Assembly: GCF_017115165.1 (NCBI RefSeq)
Contig: NZ_JABXKF010000015.1
Coordinates: forward strand, 1 to 64,000
Length of the DNA: 64,000 nt
Reading direction: 5' to 3'
Origin: Nostoc sp. LPT
Lineage (GTDB): Bacteria > Cyanobacteriota > Cyanobacteriia > Cyanobacteriales > Nostocaceae
The notes under the pieces were generated by a model that saw only the letters and a program-made list of their open reading frames with translations, was not told the DNA's origin and did no database searches. The position numbers were made by a program, and so were the translations under genes. The number at the start of each line of letters is the position of its first letter. Position 1 is the stretch's first letter. Below are positions 57,215-64,000 of the stretch, one piece after another.

Positions 57215-58903
57215 ATGATAGCGGATCAATTTCCCTGGCTTACCGCAATTGTCTTACTGCCACTTGTTGCTTCCCTGCTCATCCCTGTGTTGCCTGATAA
57301 AGATGGTAAGCGCGTGCGGTGGTATGCACTGGGTGTAGGTATTGCAGATTTTGCATTAATGTGCTACGCCTTTTGGAAGCATTACGATGCCAGCAGTGCT
57401 AGTTTTCAAATGGTGGAAAATTATGCCTGGGTGCCTCAGTTAGGTTTTAACTGGGCGGTCTCAGTAGATGGGCTTTCAGCGCCACTTGTACTTTTAGCCG
57501 GATTTGTCACCACACTCTCGATATTTTCAGCTTGGCAAGTCGATCGCCGACCCCGCCTCTTCTATTTTTTGATGCTGGTGCTGTATTCGGCACAGGTAGG
57601 GGTGTTTGTTGCTAAAGACTTGCTGCTATTTTTCATCATGTGGGAAGTAGAACTGATTCCCGTCTACCTACTAGTCTGCATTTGGGGTGGGCAAAGGCGT
57701 CGTTATGCAGCTACGAAATTTTTGTTGTATACCGCAGCTGCTTCTATATTTATTTTAGTGGCAGCCTTGGCAATGGGGCTATATGGCGGCGGTGATATGA
57801 CATTTGATATAACCACCCTCGCCAAGAAGGAATATCCCCTTGGTCTACAACTGCTACTTTATGCAGGATTGTTGATTGCATTTGGTGTCAAGCTTGCTGT
57901 TTTCCCCATGCATACTTGGTTGCCTGATGCCCACGGCGAAGCATCATCTCCTGTATCAATGATATTAGCTGGTGTGTTGCTGAAGATGGGCGGATATGGA
58001 CTGATTCGCCTGAATCTTGAAATACTTCCCGATGCACACATTTATTTTGCGCCGATTCTAGCCATTCTTGGTGTTGTCAACATTATCTATGGTGCATTGA
58101 ACTCCTTTGCTCAGACCAATATGAAACGGCGTTTAGCTTATTCGTCGATTTCTCACATGGGGTTTGTATTGCTGGGGATTGCGTCCTTCACTGATTTGGG
58201 AATCAACGGCGCGATGTTGCAGATGATCTCGCATGGTTTAATTGCATCAGTGCTATTCTTCTTAGCAGGTGTTACTTACGATCGCACCCACACAATGGTA
58301 ATGAAAGATATGGGCGGTATTGGTCAAGCCATGCCCAAAGTCTTTGCCCTGTTTACAATTGGAGCGATGGCATCTCTGGCACTTCCCGGTATGAGCGGCT
58401 TTGCTGGCGAACTCTCGGTATTTGTTGGGATGACAAGCAGTGACGTTTACAGTTCGACTTTCTGCATCGTAACAGTTTTTCTCGCCGCAGTTGGAGTTAT
58501 CCTCACACCGATTTATCTACTTTCCATGCTGCGAGAAGTGTTTTATGGTAAAGACGCAGCACTGCTATGCGACATTAATAATGCAGGCTTGGAAAATCAA
58601 GAAGATGAGGGAACAGTTTGTTTTGGTACAGACTGTCTCGTACCAGAAGATGCAGTCTACGAGGATGCTAGACCCCGTGAGGTATTTATCGCTGCCTGTT
58701 TTCTGCTGATGATTATTGGTATTGGTTTCTATCCCAAGACGGCGATGCAGATGTACGATGTGAAGACTGTCGCAATCAATGCTAATCTTCGCCAGTCTTA
58801 TGCCATAGTCTCGCAAAGCAATCCCCAAATATATGCTAATAAATTCTTGGTTCCGCAAATTTCCGAGGTTGAGGTAACGCCCATTTTGGGAACTTTGAAG
58901 TAA
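57215..58903 (+). CDS. ndhD: NAD(P)H-quinone oxidoreductase chain 4 (NdhD), second paralogue
   Basis: 562 residues with the same NdhD layout as the copy at 4769 ([47 protein letters not shown]). It differs by an extra cytosolic loop of about 30 residues near 450-480 (LLCDINNAG ... [15 protein letters not shown]) with three cysteines, just before the last spans, and by a longer C-terminal tail. Stand-alone gene. It may form an alternative NDH-1 complex. Confidence 0.93.
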   Translation: MIADQFPWLTAIVLLPLVASLLIPVLPDKDGKRVRWYALGVGIADFALMCYAFWKHYDASSASFQMVENYAWVPQLGFNWAVSVDGLSAPLVLLAGFVTTLSIFSAWQVDRRPRLFYFLMLVLYSAQVGVFVAKDLLLFFIMWEVELIPVYLLVCIWGGQRRRYAATKFLLYTAAASIFILVAALAMGLYGGGDMTFDITTLAKKEYPLGLQLLLYAGLLIAFGVKLAVFPMHTWLPDAHGEASSPVSMILAGVLLKMGGYGLIRLNLEILPDAHIYFAPILAILGVVNIIYGALNSFAQTNMKRRLAYSSISHMGFVLLGIASFTDLGINGAMLQMISHGLIASVLFFLAGVTYDRTHTMVMKDMGGIGQAMPKVFALFTIGAMASLALPGMSGFAGELSVFVGMTSSDVYSSTFCIVTVFLAAVGVILTPIYLLSMLREVFYGKDAALLCDINNAGLENQEDEGTVCFGTDCLVPEDAVYEDARPREVFIAACFLLMIIGIGFYPKTAMQMYDVKTVAINANLRQSYAIVSQSNPQIYANKFLVPQISEVEVTPILGTLK

Positions 58904-59015
58904 GCTTTTTGACCAATAGACTTGTTGAAAAGAGCCAAAGCTAGGTATATTTTTGAGGAATAACAGAGTATTGATAGCCTATCCATAGCGATCGGCTATC
59001 AATGCCAAATCATTC

Positions 59016-59255
59016 TCAGGATGCCCAAGATGTTTTTTCTGGAAAAGCTCCTTTTTTCCAATTTTGCCAAACCTTTACTGCTGCTCGTTGGAAAAATGCC
59101 TGCGAGTTTTGCTCTGGGGTTTCTTGAAGTTCCTTAATTTCTCCACTCAATTTATCTATCCATAAAGAGCCGAGACGATTTTCATGTGGGCCAAAGCGGT
59201 AAGTAACGCCGGTCTCATTCTCCTTTTCTTTTAGAATCAATACGTAAAAAGCCAT
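59016..59255 (-). CDS. Small conserved cyanobacterial hypothetical protein
   Basis: 79 residues: MAFYVLILKEKENETGVTYR, FGPHENRLGSLWIDKLSG and AFFQRAAVKVWQNWKKG. Well-formed coding sequence; no recognised domain. Confidence 0.6.
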   Translation of the reverse strand: MAFYVLILKEKENETGVTYRFGPHENRLGSLWIDKLSGEIKELQETPEQNSQAFFQRAAVKVWQNWKKGAFPEKTSWAS

Positions 59256-59404
59256 AACAGATTAATATAGTCTAAAAAAGTTGGATACTTCAGTTTTAAC
59301 TCATTTGAGTTATGCTCATGTTACTGGGGGACTCCACAAACGACCAGAGCGTTCAGTAGCGTCATGATCTGTACAGTAGTTATTAATGAACTAAAAATCA
59401 GGCT

Positions 59405-59593
59405 ATGAATACCACAAAAGAAAAAATTCAATCTCTGCTGAAGCAATTGCCAGATGATTGCTCAATCGAAGATATCCAATACCATCTGTATGTAATTGAG
59501 AAAGTTAGTCGTGGATTAGAAGCAGCCGACACAGAAGGAGCGATCGCACAAGAGGAAGCTGAAGAACGTTTGAGCAAATGGCTTATCAAGTAG
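59405..59593 (+). CDS. Antitoxin-type small protein
   Basis: 62 residues: MNTTKEKIQSLLKQLPDDCS and IEDIQYHLYVIEKVSRGLE, with an acidic tail. It matches the small antitoxins found upstream of RelE/ParE-like toxins in cyanobacteria. Overlaps the toxin start by 16 bp. Confidence 0.8.
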   Translation: MNTTKEKIQSLLKQLPDDCSIEDIQYHLYVIEKVSRGLEAADTEGAIAQEEAEERLSKWLIK

Positions 59594-59877
59594 TTTGGTC
59601 TTCCAAAGCACTAGAAGATGTAGAAGACATCGCCACGTATATATCTCGTGATTCGACTGCTTATGCTGCGGCAATGGTTCAGAGGATAATTGATGTAACT
59701 CGTCACTTGAGCAACTTTCCTTTCTCAGGTCGAATAGTACCAGAGTTTAACGATGATAATATTAGGGAAAAGTTTGTATACAGCTATCGAGTCATCTATG
59801 GAATTCAGGGTGACACTTTAACTATTGCAGCAGTGATTCATGGAAAAAAACTATTGGATAAACTGGATGCAGATTGA
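59578..59877 (+). CDS. RelE/ParE-family toxin
   Basis: 99 residues: MAYQVVWSSKALEDVEDIAT, HLSNFPFSGRIVPEF and REKFVYSYRVIYGIQGD. The pattern is RelE/ParE-like. Partner of the preceding small antitoxin. Confidence 0.9.
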   Translation: MAYQVVWSSKALEDVEDIATYISRDSTAYAAAMVQRIIDVTRHLSNFPFSGRIVPEFNDDNIREKFVYSYRVIYGIQGDTLTIAAVIHGKKLLDKLDAD

Positions 59878-60238
59878 GGGTAAGTCAAAGTAATTCGTAA
59901 TTCGTAATTCCAATCAGTGTTATAGGACTGATATTTGATTTTTGAAATACATACACGTAGGGTGTGTGTTAGCAAAGTGTAACCCACCGTCCGAAGACTG
60001 TTTTGGAAGTTATTAAGTAAAGCTATTAAACCCATAAATTTTGAAAATATGGCGCTCGTTTTTTCAATAATTTTTGGCATCTAAGCAGCTTTAATATTAC
60101 TTAACCCGCTACCACTTTTATATTGGTTGCGGGTATTTTTCGTGCTAAGTCTGTAGCTAAGTGTCAATTATTTAAATTAGAGTAAAGCGCAAAGACTATG
60201 CTACAACAGATTATATTTATCTGTAACTAAGCATACTT
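59878..60238. other. Intergenic region after the toxin gene
   Basis: About 360 bp with a short AATTCGT repeat (59890-59909) and AT-rich sequence before the nuclease gene. No gene seen. Confidence 0.5.
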
Positions 60239-61219
60239 ATGGTTAAATCATATCAGAAAAATACTGAGTTCCTATTGCTTGTTAAAAAACATTTCTCAGT
60301 TATCCATGCTGACTCGTATAGAGACCTAGAAACGGGTAAAGTCATAAAAGTTATAGATGGTGATGGTTTACTAGTCCGTAAGGGTGAAGAGAGCCTAAAT
60401 ATTCGTCTTGCTTACATCAATGCACCTGAGCATAATCAAGAATATGGATTAGACTCAAAAAAATGGTTAGAAAATCAGTTTTCAAATACAGCGTCTGTAA
60501 TAGCCATAAGATTTATTGCTTTTGACGAAAAACATGGACGCCATATTGCTGATGTTTTTATAAATGGTTACTCCTTAAGCTGGCTTATGGTAATAACAGG
60601 CAATGCTTGGGCTTATTATGATTTTTTAACTACAGAAATAGAATTCAGCTACTTAGATGCTCAATACTTTGCTAGAAAAAAATATAGATTAGGACTATGG
60701 ACTAACAACTTATTTCCTACTCCACCTTGGATTTATAGAGCAGAAGAAAAGGGTGAGAGAATAAGTCTTTTTCTCGAACATAATCGTACCAAAATAGCTA
60801 TAGTCGAATCAAAAATAAAAAAATGCGAAGATGATCAAGAAAAGATTATAAACCTAGCAAATCGTAGCGAATTTAATCGTAATTACTGTCCAATGCGATA
60901 TTATGAGCAGGTTTACTTGGATCAAATGCAATATGCAGCCATAATGTGTAATGGTGTAAATTGGGATTTAAAAAGTGGGTATAACGGTGTAGAAGGAGAC
61001 GAGGTTAACATCCTGTTCTTCCAAATAGCAGTGAAAGCAGCTAAGGGAGATGAGGAAGCGGTTTATGAATACACGGCTTGGAAAAAAGCTTTGTACAAAG
61101 CTGTGGGTAAAGTACATATACCAAGATATTATGAAAAACGCTTAACCCAAGAATGGGTAGATACTCTTGTTCGTAGGGTAGAAAATTGGGTTATTAAAAG
61201 TAGCAGTCTGGTTGATTAA
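60239..61219 (+). CDS. Staphylococcal-nuclease-like (SNase) protein with an unassigned C-terminal half
   Basis: 326 residues. SNase domain about 30-160: GKVIKVIDGDGLLVRKGEES, LNIRLAYINAPEHNQEYG, KHGRHIADVFING and LSWLMVITGNAWAYYDF, retaining acidic and Arg residues at the usual catalytic positions (ID-x-D; R in IRLAYI; R in GRHIADV). The final 150 residues (after about 175) are not a recognised domain. No signal peptide, so probably cytoplasmic. AT-rich compared with its neighbours, which hints at transfer. Confidence 0.82.
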   Translation: MVKSYQKNTEFLLLVKKHFSVIHADSYRDLETGKVIKVIDGDGLLVRKGEESLNIRLAYINAPEHNQEYGLDSKKWLENQFSNTASVIAIRFIAFDEKHGRHIADVFINGYSLSWLMVITGNAWAYYDFLTTEIEFSYLDAQYFARKKYRLGLWTNNLFPTPPWIYRAEEKGERISLFLEHNRTKIAIVESKIKKCEDDQEKIINLANRSEFNRNYCPMRYYEQVYLDQMQYAAIMCNGVNWDLKSGYNGVEGDEVNILFFQIAVKAAKGDEEAVYEYTAWKKALYKAVGKVHIPRYYEKRLTQEWVDTLVRRVENWVIKSSSLVD

Positions 61220-61317
61220 CGAGCTTGATGTTTTCTGACTTATAAACAAATACCATAGCTCATGATCAAATCAACCCTTTACATGGGATGCTGGTTGATG
61301 ATTAGTGAGTTTTACCA

Positions 61318-62232
61318 ATGTCTGTTGTTTCTGGTGTCACTGTTACTGTTCCCGCCACAACTGCGAATTTGGGGCCTGGTTTTGATTGCATCGGTGCAGC
61401 TTTAAAGCTGTACAACGAGTTCAAGTTCACTCGCCTAGAAGAAGGTGGGTTAATTATTCATGTCACTGGTACAGAAGCCCAACGAGTCCAAACTGATGAA
61501 AGCAATCTCCTTTACCAAGCGTTTTTCAAGTTCTATCAACATATAGAGCAGACACCGCCGACTGTGAAAATAGAGATTAAATTAGGTGTCCCGTTGGCGA
61601 GGGGTTTGGGTAGTTCGGCGACAGCAATTGTTGGTGGATTAGTTGCGGCTAATCAACTCGAAGGTGCGCCTATGAGTCAGTCGCAGGTAATGGAGTTAGC
61701 GATCGCAATGGAAGGACATCCTGATAATGTAGTTCCAGCCTTGTTGGGAGGATGTCGTCTCGCTGCTACCAGTGGCGCAGGTTGGGAAATTTGTGATGTT
61801 CCCTGGCATAAAGATATTGTACCAGTTGTGGCTATTCCTAATTTTGAACTTTCCACTTCAAAGGCGCGGGGCGTTCTGCCAACAGAGGTGAGTCGCGCCG
61901 ATGCGATTTTCAATACAGCCCATTTGGGCTTATTGTTACGCGGCTTGGAAACTGGTAACGGACAATGGTTAAAGACAGCTTTGCAAGATAGATTGCATCA
62001 GCCCTATCGTAAAGCTTTAATTCCTGGTTATGATGCTCTTAACATCGCAGCTGTTAGTGCTGGTGCTTATGGTATGGTGATTAGTGGTGCGGGGCCGACA
62101 CTGTTAGCTTTGGTGGATAAGTTACACTCAAAGGCAGTGGAGGCGGCGATGGTAGCTGCTTGGCAAGAAGAAGGAATTACAGCCGAGGTGCGATCGCTTT
62201 CTCTCGATACCCAAGGCGCAAAAAGCTTTTAA
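61318..62232 (+). CDS. thrB: Homoserine kinase
   Basis: 304 residues of the GHMP kinase family: VTVTVPATTANLGPGFDCIG (N-terminal motif), GVPLARGLGSSATAIVGGL (ATP-binding PxxxGLGSSxA) and MVISGAGPTLLAL (motif 3). Phosphorylates homoserine in threonine synthesis. Clear ATG; 30 bp before the next gene. Confidence 0.96.
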   Translation: MSVVSGVTVTVPATTANLGPGFDCIGAALKLYNEFKFTRLEEGGLIIHVTGTEAQRVQTDESNLLYQAFFKFYQHIEQTPPTVKIEIKLGVPLARGLGSSATAIVGGLVAANQLEGAPMSQSQVMELAIAMEGHPDNVVPALLGGCRLAATSGAGWEICDVPWHKDIVPVVAIPNFELSTSKARGVLPTEVSRADAIFNTAHLGLLLRGLETGNGQWLKTALQDRLHQPYRKALIPGYDALNIAAVSAGAYGMVISGAGPTLLALVDKLHSKAVEAAMVAAWQEEGITAEVRSLSLDTQGAKSF

Positions 62233-62261
62233 TATTTTACTCAGCACTTAAAACTCGATTT

Positions 62262-62771
62262 ATGGAGCAAACTCAGGCTGAAATAGCGGCGCTTAACTCT
62301 CAAATTCAGGCTCTTTTAGAAGAACGCGCTGCACTTACTATTAATAATGTTATCTCTGGCGAGAATGATTCACCCCAGGCAATGGTGGAAGCTTACCGCC
62401 GTCAAGCCAGGGAAAATGCCCAATTATCAGTTGAACTCCAAGGCATAGATGCAGCGATCGCCGCCTTAGAAGGTAAGATAAAACAAAAACAAGGTAAGTT
62501 AGTGCGTTGGCAAGGTGAATCCAAACAACTTATCCAACAGCAGCAGCTAGAGGAAGCGAAAGAAGTGGCTCAGGTACATGCTCAACGCATTAATCAACTA
62601 GCAAGTGAACTGGCCGCAGAAGTCCGTTTTCTTAAGGCTTGTGCCAATCAACTGAGTCCAATGTATTGGCAGATTTATTACAAACCCTTTATTACTGGCT
62701 TTAAGACAATCTCCGTTCCCTATGTCCGCTCTGATGGAGAAGTGTGGACAATTGTTAACCGGATTGTCTAA
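62262..62771 (+). CDS. Coiled-coil conserved hypothetical protein
   Basis: 169 residues from the ATG at 62262 (MEQTQAEIAALNSQIQALLE). Long helical and heptad-rich (ALEGKIKQKQGKLVRWQGES, QQQLEEAKEVAQVHAQRIN), ending with a short conserved tail (WQIYYKPFITGFKTISVPYV). Downstream of thrB on the same strand, possibly co-transcribed. The frame opens upstream inside thrB, but that part is out of phase with the kinase and not coding. Confidence 0.65.
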   Translation: MEQTQAEIAALNSQIQALLEERAALTINNVISGENDSPQAMVEAYRRQARENAQLSVELQGIDAAIAALEGKIKQKQGKLVRWQGESKQLIQQQQLEEAKEVAQVHAQRINQLASELAAEVRFLKACANQLSPMYWQIYYKPFITGFKTISVPYVRSDGEVWTIVNRIV

Positions 62772-62777
62772 TGCTTT

Positions 62778-62888
62778 ACCCTTTTCGCTTGTATGCAATA
62801 CATTGACCGAAAACGAAAAGGGTACAAGCCCCTAAATTGATTTATGGAGATTAAAAATTATTGAATTTTGAATTTTGAATTTTGAATT
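62778..62888 (+). repeat. Dispersed element with AAAATTC/TTTTGAA heptamers, copy 2
   Basis: ACCCTTTTCG (62778-62787) and CGAAAAGGGT (62814-62823) form a hairpin. Then come ACAAGCCCCTAAATTGATTT and TTTTGAA heptamers to about 62888. Same element as 16205-16285 inside higB. Confidence 0.75.
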
Positions 62889-63373
62889 TGGAGCGGAGCG
62901 ACGTAACCTCTCTCCTTTTAGGCTATCCATTACCCCGATCTTTCTCAACAAAAATATAACTTACTTAAAACAAGAGCAAAAGCATTGATAGTTATCCACT
63001 CAAATTCTCCAGTTTGTGGTTAGCGATCGCCTAGAAAATTTTCGTCATTTACATTCTTTTGCTTTTGTCAAATATCCACATATCGCCTTGTTCTACAATC
63101 CTGTTCCTGACTTCTTTACAGCAATATTAAGAAAAATGTGACTAATGCATAGCAACTTTGAGAGAGGGATTTAGGCTCAAACATAAATGCTGGCTTTCCT
63201 CACAAGTTTCTCAAATTGTTTTGCTATAAATATAAATATAGGGCGAAAACCTTTAAGAGATTTAAAATTCAAAAGTCGCTAAACATAGTTGAGGGATTAG
63301 TCATTTTTGACAATCCAGCATCTAGAAACCCGAAACCGTAAAGACCAATTACCAATAAAATCGGAGGTCTATT
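62889..63373. other. Upstream region of the universal stress gene
   Basis: About 485 bp. Contains TTAAGAAAAATGTGACTAAT at 63127-63146, shared with the csbD upstream region, and GGCTTTCCTCACAAGTTTCT (63194-63213), which resembles sequence just after csbD (54060-54086). No gene seen. Confidence 0.55.
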
Positions 63374-63913
63374 ATGATCTTTAAAAAGATTCTAGTTGCA
63401 TTAGATCGCTCGGAAATAGGGCAACAGGTTTTTAAGGAAGCATTGGATTTAGCAAAGTTAACACAAGCTAGCTTAATGTTACTTCATGTCCTATCTTCGG
63501 AAGAAGAGGGTAGTCCTTATGTACCTATGCTGTCTAATATGGACTACTATCCAGGAATGACCAGTCAAAGCTTTGAGTTATACCAACAACAATGGGATAC
63601 CTTTAAAAATCTAGGAATCCAGATGTTGCAATCTTTCTGTGCCCAAGCAAACACAGCAGGTGTCACTACGGAATTTACACAAAATGTTGGTAATCCTGGT
63701 CGTATTATTTGTGATTTAGCCCATAGTTGTGGCGCTGACCTAATTGTTATGGGGCGTCGGGGTCATTCTCGGTTGATGGAACTGTTTCTCGGTAGTGTGA
63801 GTAACTACGTTCTTCACCATGCTCCTTGTTCAGTGCATGTTGTGCATCTTTCAATTACTCCTAAAATAGATAAAGTTGTCAAAGAAACTACAAGCGCTTT
63901 CAGCGTTAACTAA
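63374..63913 (+). CDS. Universal stress protein (UspA family)
   Basis: 179 residues. Usp fold start FKKILVALDRSEIGQQVFKE, then the ATP-loop region DLIVMGRRGHSRLMELFLGS and VSNYVLHHAPCSVHVV, which fits the G-2x-G-9x-G(S/T) ATP-binding motif. The start is preceded by a good ribosome site (GGAGGT, about 8 nt upstream). Stress-related nucleotide-binding protein. Confidence 0.92.
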   Translation: MIFKKILVALDRSEIGQQVFKEALDLAKLTQASLMLLHVLSSEEEGSPYVPMLSNMDYYPGMTSQSFELYQQQWDTFKNLGIQMLQSFCAQANTAGVTTEFTQNVGNPGRIICDLAHSCGADLIVMGRRGHSRLMELFLGSVSNYVLHHAPCSVHVVHLSITPKIDKVVKETTSAFSVN

Positions 63914-64000
63914 CTACTAAGCTATTCCACATCTAACTTGCATAATTAGGGTGGGTAATACTTCGGCGTGACGCTATGCAAAATTAAAGTTAAGAGCGAA

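Noticed and set aside
63951-63972. Third copy of the CAATACTTCTC MITE at the window end
   Set aside because: Only GGGTGGGTAATACTTCGG is visible. The inverted partner would lie beyond the window, so it cannot be called.

Overview
The window comes from a filamentous, Nostoc-like cyanobacterium. The evidence is the very frequent HIP1 palindrome GCGATCGC, two full-length ndhD paralogues of the NDH-1 complex, ferredoxin-thioredoxin reductase, a CBS-CP12 fusion, the rbp-rpsU pair, GUN4-domain proteins, heptameric STRR runs (AAAAGTC, AAAATTC, GCGAATT) and many HIP1-associated small dispersed repeats. Species and strain cannot be fixed from the sequence alone.

Layout. 1-3.8 kb: a 5'-truncated giant LRR-Roc-COR-Roc-COR-transmembrane protein with one frameshift. 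4-12 kb: Uma2, ndhD, a DUF262-AlbA_2 gene broken by two in-frame stops, and acnB. 12-22.6 kb is the most unusual part. A cassette (conserved 163-aa protein, TIR-GUN4 protein, Uma2 nuclease-like gene, array of 21-bp palindromic iterons) is repeated in tandem: three TIR-GUN4 operons, three iteron arrays and two identical Uma2 genes. The TIR halves are divergent, while the upstream gene and the GUN4 half are conserved. One copy carries a 21-bp dispersed repeat inserted inside a HIP1 site that is intact in the other two.

22.8-31.4 kb is housekeeping: ferredoxin, DUF3326, CPBP protease, CBS-CP12, the lptA-lptB-lptF lipopolysaccharide export operon, DUF309-ftrC and DUF58. 31.5-38.8 kb is an accessory island of toxin-antitoxin modules (ParDE, an IS5-disrupted VapBC, DUF4258/YgiT, BrnTA, DUF2281), Uma2, DUF29, and a pair of GUN4/effector-associated proteins, one with an in-frame stop. 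39-50.8 kb carries typA, two zinc-ribbon Ser/Thr kinases, a periplasmic-binding protein, a hemerythrin, an M20 peptidase, a pentapeptide protein, rpsU and an RRM protein.

51-64 kb holds a TPR gene split by a 197-bp MITE with an 11-bp target duplication, a second MITE with a 10-bp duplication, csbD, a Psb35-like frame without a normal start, two-component genes, the second ndhD, a RelE-type toxin pair, a nuclease, thrB and a universal stress protein. At least six accessory genes look recently broken by single lesions, whereas core genes are intact. This suggests active turnover of a conflict or defence repertoire by MITEs, SDRs, an IS and point mutation.
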